64,000 nucleotides of DNA from Aldehydirespirator sp965220485 (lineage in GTDB: Bacteria > Actinomycetota > Acidimicrobiia > Acidimicrobiales > Aldehydirespiratoraceae): positions 1,116,001 through 1,180,000 of the forward strand of contig OZ244832.1 in the NCBI GenBank assembly GCA_965220485.1, written 5' to 3'. Numbering within the stretch: the stretch's first letter is position 1; every line of letters begins with the position of its first letter. Positions 53,153-62,262 of this stretch are shown piece after piece. The notes beneath the pieces are model-generated. The model was not told the DNA's origin. It did not search any database and saw nothing but the letters and a program-made list of their open reading frames with translations. Position numbers and translations under genes: made by a program.

Positions 53153-53827
53153 CTATCGGAGCGCGGCCAGCAGGGCCGAACGTTCCGCCGTTGCGCCGAG
53201 CGGGTTGATGCGGAAGGACTCGAGAGTCGACACGGTGCGGGCTTCGGACACGTCGGCAACGCAGTCGGTGAGCACCAGGCAGTCGTAGCCCCGGTCGTTG
53301 GCCTCGCGAACCGTCGCGCTCACGCAGCAGTCCGCGGTGGTCCCCATGATCGCCAGGAGATCGATCCCGCGGTTGCGGAGTCGCTGATCGAGATCAGTGG
53401 AGTAGAACGCTCCGTGACTCGGCTTGTCGACCACCCATTCGCCCGGACGCGGGGCCACGGAGTCCACGATCTGCCATCCGGGCTCGCCGCGCACCTGGAG
53501 TCGCCCGTAACGACCTTCGCGTCCAACCGGGTGACCGCGCGCGATCGCCCGGGCCACCTTCGTCCGAGGACAGTCCGACAAGTCCGCGCGGTACCCCTCC
53601 CGTGTGTGCACGACCAGCATCCCGGCTGCTCTCGACGCGGCCAGGACCTCAGCCACCGGTCCGAGCGCAGACCGGATGTGAGATGTATCGAGCCCCAGGT
53701 CGGCGAAGAAGCCGTCAGGAGAGCAGTAGTCGACTTGCCAATCGATGCTCACCACCGCGCAACGGCCGACTTCGAACGGTCCGATGATCGGCCACGGGTA
53801 CTGCTCGGCAGACACCTTCTCCAGCAT
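53153..53827 (-). CDS. Isochorismatase-like cysteine hydrolase
   Basis: 224 aa. The Asp-Lys-Cys triad is visible: Asp in VVSIDWQVDYCSP, Lys in VVDKPSHGAFYSTDL and Cys in MGTTADCCVSATVREA. Members hydrolyse amides or vinyl ethers (nicotinamide, ureidoacrylate, biuret, N-carbamoylsarcosine); the substrate here cannot be set. The SHGAF.ST segment is common in biuret/carbamoyl-type hydrolases. Confidence 0.88.
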   Translation of the reverse strand: MLEKVSAEQYPWPIIGPFEVGRCAVVSIDWQVDYCSPDGFFADLGLDTSHIRSALGPVAEVLAASRAAGMLVVHTREGYRADLSDCPRTKVARAIARGHPVGREGRYGRLQVRGEPGWQIVDSVAPRPGEWVVDKPSHGAFYSTDLDQRLRNRGIDLLAIMGTTADCCVSATVREANDRGYDCLVLTDCVADVSEARTVSTLESFRINPLGATAERSALLAALR

Positions 53828-53961
53828 CTCGGTCAGCCTTGCATCTCGATGGGCGTCCGTACCACACGATCATTGCCACCGTTGCCAAGCGAATCGGCTG
53901 TCCTGAATAGCTGAATAGGCCGTTGCCGCCCGATCGCACCGGCCCGGCAGCCGAGCCCGCT

Positions 53962-54267
53962 TCAGAAGTCGAAGCCGTTGGCCGCCACCGGGGTGGTCAT
54001 GGCCATATCGGGCGGGCCGGCCATGAGCCCCATCAGCGCCGGCATGGCCGCCTGCATTGCCTCGTTGTCGCCGTGGCGCTGGGCGGCCTCCATGCTCGAC
54101 ATGAGGGCGAAGAACCAGTAGGTGCCGTCCTCGCCCCGGTGGTACGAGTACGACTCCACGCCGTCGACGGACTCGCTGGCGGCGACAATGGCCCGCAGCG
54201 CCTCGTCCATCTCCTCGCCCTTGCCCTCCTGGCAGGAGAACTTCGCGAACACAGAGACCTTCGACAT
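53962..54267 (-). CDS. Antibiotic biosynthesis monooxygenase (ABM) domain protein
   Basis: 101 aa. MSKVSVFAKFSCQEGKGEEM, ESVDGVESYSYHRGEDGTYW and FALMSSMEAAQRHG follow the dimeric alpha-beta ABM fold (quinol monooxygenase/YgiN-like). The C-terminal Met-rich tail (MPALMGLMAGPPDMAMTT) is unusual. Activity unproven for most relatives. Confidence 0.82.
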   Translation of the reverse strand: MSKVSVFAKFSCQEGKGEEMDEALRAIVAASESVDGVESYSYHRGEDGTYWFFALMSSMEAAQRHGDNEAMQAAMPALMGLMAGPPDMAMTTPVAANGFDF

Positions 54268-54420
54268 ATTCCTCGCCTTTCGCGTGGTAGTGCGATACGG
54301 TGCCTGACTTGCCCGGACCGCTCCGAGACGCTACCGGGCCGCGGGGCTAGAGTCGTCCGCTCACCACGAGAATCGAAACGGACACGCACGCCGCGGCCTT
54401 GACGCCCGAAGGGAGCCCCG

Positions 54421-54945
54421 GTGGGAAAGAACCAGCGATCGCAGATCGAGATGACTGCCGAGGAGGTGGCCCTCTTCCTGGAACAGTCCCGCACTTGCAC
54501 GATGACGACGGTCGGCCCCGGCGGGATGCCCCATCTGGTGGCCATGTGGTACGGGTGGATCGACGGCCAGATCTGGCTGGAGTCCAAGGCCAAGGCCCAG
54601 AAGATCGCCAACCTGCACCGCGACGACCGGCTCGCGGTGATGGTCGAGGCAGGCAACACCTACGACACTCTGCGGGGCGTGTCGCTGGAGGGCCGAGGGG
54701 TCATCGTCGAGGATCCCGACGAGGTGTGGCGGGTGGGAATCAGCGTGTGGGAGCGCTACAACGACCCCTACTCCGAGGATGTGAGGCCCATTGTGGAGGC
54801 CATGCTCCGCAACCGTGTGGCGGTGCGCCTCGACGTCGAGCGCATCCGCACCTGGGACCATCGCAAGCTCGGCCTCGGACCCGTGGAGGTGGGCGGCACG
54901 ACTGGGCCCCACCTGGACGGACCGGGCCTGGCGGGGCCCGGCTGA
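54421..54945 (+). CDS. Pyridoxamine 5'-phosphate oxidase-fold protein
   Basis: 174 aa. MTAEEVALFLEQSRTCTMTT, VGPGGMPHLVAMWYGWIDGQ and RDDRLAVMVEAGNTYDTL match PPOX-class split-barrel flavoproteins, which in actinobacteria often use F420. GTG 54421 with GGGAG upstream. 34 nt before the next PPOX gene, so the two probably form an operon. Confidence 0.85.
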   Translation: MGKNQRSQIEMTAEEVALFLEQSRTCTMTTVGPGGMPHLVAMWYGWIDGQIWLESKAKAQKIANLHRDDRLAVMVEAGNTYDTLRGVSLEGRGVIVEDPDEVWRVGISVWERYNDPYSEDVRPIVEAMLRNRVAVRLDVERIRTWDHRKLGLGPVEVGGTTGPHLDGPGLAGPG

Positions 54946-54979
54946 GCACCGCGGCAGGCCGCGCACTAGGAACACCGGC

Positions 54980-55402
54980 ATGGAACTCTCGCAAGCCGTC
55001 CAATGGGCATCCGAGCGCAAGCTCGGGGTGCTGATCACGATCCGTTCCGACGGCCGGCCCCAGTCCTCCGACATCGTGTACTACGTCGACGACGGCACCT
55101 TCTCGATCTCGGTAACCGCGGACCGGGCCAAGACCGCCAACTTGCGGCGCGACCCCAGGGCGGTGCTGCACGTCTCGGACGAGAAGGCCTGGTCGTACGT
55201 GTCCCTCGACGGCACGGTCGAGTTGATGCCGGCCACGATTAGTCCCGACGACGCCACCAGCGATGCCCTCGTCGACTACTACGAACGAGTGGCGGGCGGG
55301 CCGCATCCCGACTGGGACGAGTACCGCCAGGCCATGATCGACGAGCGCCGACTGATGGCTCACTTCACCCCGACAACCGCTGCCGGCTTCCTTCACGGCT
55401 GA
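54980..55402 (+). CDS. PPOX-class F420-dependent oxidoreductase
   Basis: 140 aa. ASERKLGVLITIRSDGRPQS, DIVYYVDDGTFSISVTADRA and KTANLRRDPRAVLHVSDEKA are typical of the F420-binding split-barrel subfamily. ATG 54980 opens the domain; the longer open frame overlaps the previous gene. Second of two adjacent PPOX paralogs. Confidence 0.88.
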   Translation: MELSQAVQWASERKLGVLITIRSDGRPQSSDIVYYVDDGTFSISVTADRAKTANLRRDPRAVLHVSDEKAWSYVSLDGTVELMPATISPDDATSDALVDYYERVAGGPHPDWDEYRQAMIDERRLMAHFTPTTAAGFLHG

Positions 55403-55475
55403 CAGACGACGGCAACCGCGGTGGCTGGACCGCCCGCTACACGACAGGCGCCAGACCGATCAGATCGTCCGGCCG

Positions 55476-56651
55476 CTAGACCGCCCCGGCGCGGCGGTAG
55501 GCGTCGAGCACGAGGCCGTGGAAGTGGTGAATCCCATGCTCGGAGAGGCCCGAGCCGCCCGGGTCGCACACGATGCGCCCCTGAGCGAACGCCGGCGTGC
55601 GCATGCCCCGCTGCACGCTCTCCACCAGCGCGACGTCCTCGGGCTGGAGCACCTCGTCGATGTAGCGGATCGACTCGGTGTCGGCCTCGGTCAGATCCGC
55701 CGTCTCGAAATAGAAGTCGATCGTCTCCAGCGTGCGTTCCGGACCGGCCGGCACCATCTGCATCACGCTGAAGTTCCCGCGGCCCGGATAGCGCATCAGG
55801 CAGGTGCTGGGCCACAGCCACCACACCGCCAGGTCCCTCACGGTGGCGCTGTCCACGTCGTAGGCCGAGTTGGCCGAGTACCCGGCCCGGGCCATGTGGC
55901 TGGAGTAGATGCCATGGGTGGTGACCCGGTAGGTGTCCATCTCCACCAGCGTCACGAAGTCCTTGTGGGCGACATGGCAGTGGTAGCACTCCAGGAAGTT
56001 GTCGACCACGTTCTTCCAGCTGGAGGCGATGTCGTAGTGGATGCGGCGCACATGGGTGAGCTGCTCCACGTCGGGCGCCCAGCGGGCGATCTCGTCGCCC
56101 AGTCCCCCAGACTGCTCGACCAGGGGAGCGGCGGCTGGATCGAGGTTCACGTACACGAAGCCGCCGAACTCCTCGGCCTGCACCTCGCTGAGGCAGATAC
56201 TCGACGGGTCGAACCCGGCCACGTCCGCGATGCGTCGGGCCCGGACTAGGCGGCCCGTCAGCTCGTAGGTCCAGCCGTGGTACGGGCACACGATGCTGGC
56301 GGTGCGGCCCGATTCCGACAGCAGCTCGTGGGCGCGGTGCTGACACACGTTGTAGAACGCCCGCAGCTCGCCGTCCCGGCCGCGCACCAACACGACCGGC
56401 ATGCCCGCCACCTGAAGCGCCGTGTACGAGCCGGGCTCGCGCAGCGACTCGACATGGCCCACCCACTGCCAGGCGCGGGCGAAGACCGCGCTCTGCTCGA
56501 ACTCGTGCCAGCGGGTCTCGGTGTAGGCGTCGGCGTGCAGCGACATCGATCGGGTCGGATCGGGGTCGTATCCCGCCGCGATGCCGGTCTCGATGCACCC
56601 GCCGTTGGAGGACGCGTCGAGTTCTGCTTCACGGGTGTCGGCACTTGTCAC
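55476..56651 (-). CDS. Rieske non-heme iron oxygenase, alpha subunit
   Basis: 391 aa. Rieske cluster ligands CQHRAHELL and CPYHGWTYEL (C-x-H...C-x2-H), and the catalytic iron site DNFLECYHCHVAHKDF (His-x4-His) with a later Asp. Resembles choline/carnitine monooxygenase or phenylpropionate-dioxygenase-like enzymes. No ferredoxin or reductase gene is next to it. GTG 56651 fits; TTG 56660 is the alternative. A REPIN-like element begins 10 bp upstream of the start. Confidence 0.9.
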   Translation of the reverse strand: MTSADTREAELDASSNGGCIETGIAAGYDPDPTRSMSLHADAYTETRWHEFEQSAVFARAWQWVGHVESLREPGSYTALQVAGMPVVLVRGRDGELRAFYNVCQHRAHELLSESGRTASIVCPYHGWTYELTGRLVRARRIADVAGFDPSSICLSEVQAEEFGGFVYVNLDPAAAPLVEQSGGLGDEIARWAPDVEQLTHVRRIHYDIASSWKNVVDNFLECYHCHVAHKDFVTLVEMDTYRVTTHGIYSSHMARAGYSANSAYDVDSATVRDLAVWWLWPSTCLMRYPGRGNFSVMQMVPAGPERTLETIDFYFETADLTEADTESIRYIDEVLQPEDVALVESVQRGMRTPAFAQGRIVCDPGGSGLSEHGIHHFHGLVLDAYRRAGAV

Positions 56652-56660
56652 ATGGCCCAA

Positions 56661-56758
56661 TTTAGAGGCAGCGCGGATAGGTGAGAAGCAGTAGCAGTGA
56701 TGCCTGTGTTACCAGCGATTCGAAACGCGGTGGAGCGCCTATCCGCGCATGTTCTTAG
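56661..56758. mobile_element. REPIN-like element R4 (type B core)
   Basis: 98 bp. Ends GCGGATAGG / CCTATCCGC with outer TTTAGAGGCA and CATGTTCTTAG. The core (GAAGCAGTAGCAG ... GCGATTCGAAACGCGGTGG) is the reverse complement, with few changes, of R3 at 59434. It sits between the start of the Rieske gene and the lipoprotein gene and may carry or separate their promoters. Confidence 0.85.
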
Positions 56759-56823
56759 ACCGAGATCGTTAGCGTGTGGCCTCAAGCAACCGAGTACGCC
56801 AAGGCCCAGGGTTGAAGAGTCCA

Positions 56824-57579
56824 ATGACCTCCATTCCTCCAAGGCTCCTGCCAGCAGCCCTGTTCCTGATCCTGCTCGCAGCAGCCTGCGGCGGCACCGA
56901 CACCTCCACCAGCGGCCGCGCTGCCACCACCACTGTCGGCGCGCCCGAAACCACCACATCCACAACCACGACCAAGCCCGGCACATCCACAACCACGACC
57001 GCCGAAGCCACCACGACTACGAGCACACCCACGGCCACCAGCACTCCCGAGACCACCAGCACTCCCGAGACCACCAGCACTCCCGAGACCACCAGCACTC
57101 CCGAGACCACCAGCACTCCCGAGACCACCAGCACTCCCGAGACCACCAGCACTCCCGAGACCACCGACTCCGCGACGACCAGGTCCGCCAGCGCATCCGA
57201 CACCAGCACCACGCCCAGCAGCACCAGCACAACGACCACGACCACCACAACCACGACCGTCGGCCATCACGGAGCAGCGGGAGAGCCGACCCGCTACGAC
57301 GCGCCCGTGTCCGGCGCGGATCAGACGATCACGGTGGAGGTCGTGGGCGGCGATCCTATGGGTGGCCATCAGCGGGTGAGAGTAGATCTCGGCTCGGTCG
57401 TGGCGTTGATGGTCACCTCCGACATCGCGGCGGAAGTGCACGTCCACGGCTACGACATCCTGAGGGCCGTGTCCGACGGCCACCCGGCCCACTTCGCGTT
57501 CACGGCTGAGATTCCCGGCGTGTTCGAGGTGGAGTTGGAGGACTCGGGCCGGTTGCTGTTGCTGCTGGAGATCTCCTGA
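56824..57579 (+). CDS. Lipoprotein with Thr/Pro repeats and cupredoxin-like domain
   Basis: 251 aa. Signal peptide LLPAALFLILLAAACGG with lipobox Cys, a Thr/Ser/Pro-rich spacer including seven exact STPETT repeats, then a C-terminal ~95-residue beta domain (TITVEVVGGDP, VALMVTSDIAAEVHVHGYDI, FTAEIPGVFEVELED) that resembles cupredoxin-like EfeO/plastocyanin-related folds, but only His residues of a copper site are evident. Surface protein with an extended glycosylation-prone stalk. ATG 56824 chosen; ORF upstream extends to 56776. Confidence 0.75.
   Translation: MTSIPPRLLPAALFLILLAAACGGTDTSTSGRAATTTVGAPETTTSTTTTKPGTSTTTTAEATTTTSTPTATSTPETTSTPETTSTPETTSTPETTSTPETTSTPETTSTPETTDSATTRSASASDTSTTPSSTSTTTTTTTTTTVGHHGAAGEPTRYDAPVSGADQTITVEVVGGDPMGGHQRVRVDLGSVVALMVTSDIAAEVHVHGYDILRAVSDGHPAHFAFTAEIPGVFEVELEDSGRLLLLLEIS
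57040..57165 (+). repeat. 18-bp in-frame tandem repeat in the lipoprotein stalk
   Basis: Seven exact copies of AGCACTCCCGAGACCACC, encoding STPETT. Confidence 0.97.
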
Positions 57580-57615
57580 CCGGCCCCGACCCACGCCGCG
57601 ACTAGCGTCGAGGCC

Positions 57616-59340
57616 ATGTTCGACCTGCTCATCGCCGGCGGCGATGTGATCGACGGCCGGGGCGAGCCCCGGCACCGGGCCGATGTCGGCATCGTCGGGG
57701 ACCGGATCTCGGCCATCGGCCCGCTCGCCGATCAGGGAGCGGCCGCCGCGGCCACCATCGACGCCACCGGCCTGGCGGTCACGCCCGGGTTCATCGACGT
57801 GCACACCCACCTCGACGCCCAGGTTTTCTGGGACCCGAACCTGTCGCCGTCGCCGCTGCACGGCGTGACCACCGTCATCGGCGGCAACTGCGGGTTCACC
57901 ATCGCCCCGCTGGGCGACGATCCCGCCCACGGCGACTACCTGATGCGGATGCTGGCCCGGGTGGAGGGCATACCGCTGGAGGCGCTGCAGCGGGGCGTGC
58001 CCTGGAACTGGCAGACCACAGCCGAGTACCTCGACTCCATCGACGGCAACGTGGCCGTCAACGCCGGGTTCAAGGTGGGCCACTCTGCGCTGCGCCGGGT
58101 GGTGATGGGCGACGACAGCGTGCGCAGGGCCTGCACCGGCGACGAGTTGGAAGCCATGAAGCAACTACTGCGCGCCGGCTTGGGGGCCGGGGCGCTGGGC
58201 TTCTCGTCGTCATGGTCTCGCACCCACAACGACCCGATGGGAAACATGGTGCCCAGCCGCTACGCCGAGCGCGACGAGCTGGTGTCGCTGTGCTCGGTGC
58301 TAACCGACTTCGACGGCACGTCGGTGGAGTTCATCCCCGCGCTGGGCCCCTTCGAGGACTGGGCGCTGGAACTCATGTCCGACATGTCGGCCGCGGCCCG
58401 CAGCCCGCTCAACTGGAACGTGATGACGGTGACGGCCCGGTCGATGGAGATGAACCGGGCCAAGCTGGCCGCCGGGGACCACGCCGCCACCCGGGGCGGC
58501 AAGGTAGTAGCCCTGACCGTGCCCCTGATGCTGTCGCTGCACCTGGACTTCAACAGCGGTTTCGTGCTCGACGCCCTCCCCGGCTGGGAGGAGGTAATGC
58601 TGCTGCCCAAGGAGGACAAACGCCGCGTACTGGCCGACCCGGCCGAGCGGCGCCGCCTCAACGAGCTGGCCCAGGGCGATCATCCGCTGCGGGCGCTGGC
58701 CCATTGGGCCACCAAGGTGGTGTTCCACTCCCCGGCGCCCGAGAACGAGGGCTGCGCGGGGCGCACGGTGGGCGAGATCGCTGAGGAGCGGGGGCAGGAT
58801 CCGTGGGACGCGCTGTGCGACATTGCCCTGGCCGACGACCTCGAGACATCGTTCGGCAACCCGCCAAGGCCCGAGCCCGACGCCGACTGGGAGGCCAGGA
58901 TCGAGATCTGGCGGGACCCGCGGGCCGTGATCGGCGCCTCCGACGCGGGAGCCCACCTCGACCTGTTCCTGACCGCCAACTACGCCACGACCATGCTCTA
59001 CGAGTCGGTGGTGAAGCGGGGGCTGCTGTCCCTGGAGGAGGCCGTGCACCTGCTCACGGAAGTGCAGGCCGGGCTCTACGGCCTGACCGACAGAGGAGTG
59101 CTGGCCGAGGGTGCCTACGCGGATGTAGTGGTGCTGGACGAGGGTGCGGTCGGATCGGGGCCGACGACGTTCCGCTCGGACCTCCCCGCCGGAGCCTCCC
59201 GCCTGTACGCCGAGGCCACCGGCATCGAGCACGTGATCTGCAACGGCACCGAGATCGTCCGCCACGGCCAGTTCACCGACGCCCGCCCCGGCACCCTGCT
59301 GCGCTCAGGCCAGCACACCACCGGCCCCGCCCTCAGTTAG
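57616..59340 (+). CDS. N-acyl-D-amino-acid deacylase-type amidohydrolase
   Basis: 574 aa. Metal-dependent amidohydrolase of the D-aminoacylase group. N-terminal beta-sandwich then GFIDVHTHLDAQ (HxH metal site), GGNCGFTIAPLG (the metal-binding Cys of D-aminoacylases), and the late Asp in VIGASDAGAHLD. Removes N-acyl groups from D-amino acids or related substrates. ATG 57616 lies 7 nt after TAGCGT (57603-57608), a leaderless start. The stop codon touches REPIN-like element R2. Confidence 0.9.
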   Translation: MFDLLIAGGDVIDGRGEPRHRADVGIVGDRISAIGPLADQGAAAAATIDATGLAVTPGFIDVHTHLDAQVFWDPNLSPSPLHGVTTVIGGNCGFTIAPLGDDPAHGDYLMRMLARVEGIPLEALQRGVPWNWQTTAEYLDSIDGNVAVNAGFKVGHSALRRVVMGDDSVRRACTGDELEAMKQLLRAGLGAGALGFSSSWSRTHNDPMGNMVPSRYAERDELVSLCSVLTDFDGTSVEFIPALGPFEDWALELMSDMSAAARSPLNWNVMTVTARSMEMNRAKLAAGDHAATRGGKVVALTVPLMLSLHLDFNSGFVLDALPGWEEVMLLPKEDKRRVLADPAERRRLNELAQGDHPLRALAHWATKVVFHSPAPENEGCAGRTVGEIAEERGQDPWDALCDIALADDLETSFGNPPRPEPDADWEARIEIWRDPRAVIGASDAGAHLDLFLTANYATTMLYESVVKRGLLSLEEAVHLLTEVQAGLYGLTDRGVLAEGAYADVVVLDEGAVGSGPTTFRSDLPAGASRLYAEATGIEHVICNGTEIVRHGQFTDARPGTLLRSGQHTTGPALS

Positions 59341-59433
59341 AACATGCGCGGATAGATGAGGTTCGGCACCACGATGCCGTCGGATTGCAGGTGTCTCGTG
59401 CCTTCGCGGCCGCCTATCCGCTTGGCCTCTTAG
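59337..59433. mobile_element. REPIN-like element R2 (type A core)
   Basis: From TTAGAACATGCGCGGATAG to CTATCCGCTTGGCCTCTTAG, core as R1. It shares the amidohydrolase stop codon and abuts R3. Confidence 0.87.
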
Positions 59434-59525
59434 CACCTGCGCGGATAGTCGCTCCACCGCGTTTCGAATCGCTGGCAATACAGGCATCCTGCTGCTGCTT
59501 CTCATCTATCCGCTTGGCCTCTTAG
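59434..59525. mobile_element. REPIN-like element R3 (type B core)
   Basis: From CACCTGCGCGGATAG to CTATCCGCTTGGCCTCTTAG, core as R4 in reverse. Directly follows R2, so two elements with the same ends but different cores stand in tandem. The following ~110 bp up to 59638 hold nothing I recognise. Confidence 0.85.
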
Positions 59526-59638
59526 CACCTGCCGGATTACTTGGGACGGTTCTGTGCCCATATGGCAAGTAACTCTCCCGAGATTCGCCGGGCAGCTCGA
59601 GGCCTGGAGACCCTCGAGGCTCGGAGACCGAGGGAGCC

Positions 59639-59880
59639 TCACGTCGGGTCGGGCATCTCGGCCGTTCCGTAGCCCGCGTCCACGACCCCCTCGGTGAAGA
59701 AGGCCTCCCACATGAGGCCGTCGGGGTCGGTGACCCAGGACTTGTGCTGGAGCTGGTAGCCGCAAACCAGGTCGTCCTGATCGGCGCGGGGCATCCCGGC
59801 GTCATCGATGTGGCCCCTCAGATCCTCGAGCTCGTCCCGGCTCTCGACCTGGATGCCGTAGTGGGCCGAGCCGGGCGCAT
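59639..59880 (-). pseudogene. VOC-family (CadI-like) protein, 5'-truncated
   Basis: C-terminal ~79 codons of a glyoxalase-fold protein: HYGIQVESRDELEDLRGHID, YQLQHKSWVTDPDGLMWEAF, ending EMPDPT. The metal-binding C-terminal Glu and His-type positions resemble CadI/ArsI. The N-terminal half is missing where the ChbG remnant begins, so two broken genes are joined head to head. Confidence 0.65.
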
Positions 59881-60438
59881 GCCCATCCCGAGGCCGTCGA
59901 GGCCGAGTGGCGGGCCCAGATCGAGCGGGCGATCGCCGCGGGAATCGACGTGACCCACCTCGATACCCATATGGGCTCGGCGCTCGCCCCCGAGTGATGC
60001 GACCGCTACGTGTCTGTGGGCATCGATTACGGAGTTCCGGTCCTGCTCACCGGCACCCTTCGCGCCTACGGGCCATGCAACCACCTCGCTGGTGTCGACG
60101 GGGCCCCCTTCGACGATGCGGTCGCCGGGGCCAGGGCCGCAGGCATGCCGGTATTCGACGAGGTACTGGAGACCGACTTCTCCCGGCCCCGCGATCGGCC
60201 CGCCGACTACCGGGCCGTGCTCGGCGGTCTCGACGAGGGCCTCGTGTACTGCGCGTTCCACCCCAACGCGCCCGGCGGGGCCGAGATCGAAGTGATCGAG
60301 CCGGACACCTTCCATGTCCGCACCGACGAGTACGAACTGTTCGGCACGACCGAGTGGAGAGACTGGCTCGTGTCCCGTCCCTACGCCCTCACCACGATGC
60401 GCGAGCTGCGAGACGCCTGGCTCGCCCGGAGCGGCTGA
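59881..60438 (+). pseudogene. ChbG/YdjC-family deacetylase, truncated with internal stop
   Basis: AIAAGIDVTHLDTHMGSALA shows the family's metal-binding THLDxH segment; the frame then meets TGA (60 kb mark, after APE) and continues VSVGIDYGVPVLLTGTLRAY, LVYCAFHPNAPGGAE. The N-terminal domain is absent. GTG 60010 could start a 142-aa remnant, which would lack the metal site. Intact relatives deacetylate chito-oligosaccharides or related sugars. Confidence 0.7.
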
Positions 60439-60660
60439 AGGGAGCACGTGGGCGGATCGGCAAGACCCGGACCGTCCTCCGATCAAGAAACGGCTTGCGG
60501 GCTACCCCCGGTTCGTGGTTAGAGTCAGCCGCTGATCGCCGATCCCTCACGCCATGCGGCGGGCTCGGCCGCTGGGTCGGAGCGCCCAGACGAAGTCTCG
60601 CTCCCTTCGCAGCCTCCAACTCTCGGCAGCACATCATTCAGTGCGAAAGGAAGCATCCAC

Positions 60661-61269
60661 ATGACCTCGTCCGCCCCCATGGCCGGAGCCCTTCAGATCG
60701 CGGCCGCGCTGGTATTCCACCTACCGGGCGCCCGGCTCGAGTTGACCAGCCCCAGTGGCCACCGCTGCTCGATCGGGCCGATGACCGATCCTCGCTGCAC
60801 ACTTCATCCCGCTGAGTTCCGCGAACTGGTGCTGGCCGCGGGCAACGTCCAACTGCTCGGCACGCTGCTGGGATTCGCGCTGATGGACGAGCCGACGATG
60901 ACCCTGACATCCTCCGGCGTCGACATGGACCATCTCGGAGGCGGCCTGTACCGGGTGGTCGGCTTTGAGTTCACGTCGTACGCGTTCACCACTCCGCTGC
61001 CCGCAGGCCAGGTGGACAACCTCCTGTCGAGCCTCGACAGCGGGCTCAACGGGCGCGGCACCGACGATTCCGGTGACTGTGATGACGGACTGACGATGTG
61101 CGTAAGCCTCGTCCGGGATGACGGCCTCGGTGTGACACTCGTGGTGATGAGCCCCTTCGACGCTGCCAGGACCGCCTGTGTCGAGGCTGTGGCCAGGGCG
61201 GCCGCCTCAGCCTGCCTGGTGGCTGAGATGGAGCAGTTGACCACCCAACCGGACGACTTCGCCGCCTGA
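60661..61269 (+). CDS. Hypothetical protein
   Basis: 202 aa, not recognised. GGAAG precedes ATG 60661 at a good distance and composition is normal (FRELVLAAGNVQLLGTLLGF; GLYRVVGFEFTSYAF; MCVSLVRDDGLGVTLVVMSP). No signal peptide or clear domain; the central acidic stretch (GTDDSGDCDDGL) looks like a loop. Confidence 0.55.
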   Translation: MTSSAPMAGALQIAAALVFHLPGARLELTSPSGHRCSIGPMTDPRCTLHPAEFRELVLAAGNVQLLGTLLGFALMDEPTMTLTSSGVDMDHLGGGLYRVVGFEFTSYAFTTPLPAGQVDNLLSSLDSGLNGRGTDDSGDCDDGLTMCVSLVRDDGLGVTLVVMSPFDAARTACVEAVARAAASACLVAEMEQLTTQPDDFAA

Positions 61270-61328
61270 GGCCTTCCCGTCTTCGAGGGCTGCAGTACCG
61301 CAAGGGTGCGCCGGGTTAGGGTTCCCGA

Positions 61329-62210
61329 GTGACCGAATTGAAGTTCGGCTGGCTGTCTCCGGTTATCGGCAACCGCTGGAGCGACTACCAGCCCATCGTC
61401 ATGTACCAGCAGGACCACATCCTGCCGGAGGCCCTGCCCCACTTCGACTCGCTGTGGATCGCCGACCATTTCTACGGCTTCGACGCGCGCACCGACCCGT
61501 TCATGGAGGCATGGACGGTCCTTACCTGGTTGGCGGCCCGCTTCGACGACGTCACTCTGTGCCATCACGTCTTGGGCTGCGGCTACCGTCCACCCGCCCT
61601 CACCGCCAAGATGGCCGCCACGCTGCAGGTGCTCTGCGGCGGCCGGTTCGTGCTCGGCATCGGCGCAGGCTGGCGCCAAGACGAATACGAGGCCTACGGC
61701 TACGACTTCCCCAAGCCGTCTGTGCGTTTCGCCCAGCTGGAGGAGACCATCGAGATCTGCCGCCGAATGTGGACCGAGGACGACCCCAGCTTCGAGGGAC
61801 GCTTCTTCCGCATCGACGGTGCCGCAGCTCCGCCCAAGCCCGCAGTGCCGCCGCAAATCTGCATCGGCGCCGGGGGAGAACGGGTCGGTCTGCCCCTCGC
61901 GGGACGCCTGGCCGACATATGGAACGCCATGGTGGGCGACAGCGACGAGGCTGGCTTGTCGCGCAAGCGCGACATCGTGCGAGCCTCGGCGGAGCAGGCG
62001 GGCCGGGATCCCGACAAGATCGAGACGTCGCTCACCGTGGAGCGGCCCCTTCCCGATTCCGAGGCCGAGTCCGAGTCCATGCTGGAGCACCTGGACCGCC
62101 TGCACCGCCTTGGAGTCGAGCATTTCGTGATGGACTTCGGCCATCCGCAGTCCACCGAGCCAGTCCTGCGCTTCGTCGAGCAGGTGATGGCCCCGCTGCG
62201 CTCAGCCTGA
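61329..62210 (+). CDS. LLM-class F420-dependent oxidoreductase
   Basis: 293 aa. Luciferase-like TIM barrel: FDSLWIADHFYGFDARTDPF, GGRFVLGIGAGWRQDEYEAY (the LGIGAGW signature) and VPPQICIGAGGERVGLPLAG. In actinobacteria this class usually uses F420; FMN use cannot be excluded. GTG 61329 lies 6 nt after TAGGGT (61317-61322), a leaderless start. Substrate unknown. Confidence 0.9.
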   Translation: MTELKFGWLSPVIGNRWSDYQPIVMYQQDHILPEALPHFDSLWIADHFYGFDARTDPFMEAWTVLTWLAARFDDVTLCHHVLGCGYRPPALTAKMAATLQVLCGGRFVLGIGAGWRQDEYEAYGYDFPKPSVRFAQLEETIEICRRMWTEDDPSFEGRFFRIDGAAAPPKPAVPPQICIGAGGERVGLPLAGRLADIWNAMVGDSDEAGLSRKRDIVRASAEQAGRDPDKIETSLTVERPLPDSEAESESMLEHLDRLHRLGVEHFVMDFGHPQSTEPVLRFVEQVMAPLRSA

Positions 62211-62262
62211 GCGACGTCACTGAACAGCGCCCGGCCCGACACGAGGCCGAGCCGCGGGGATC

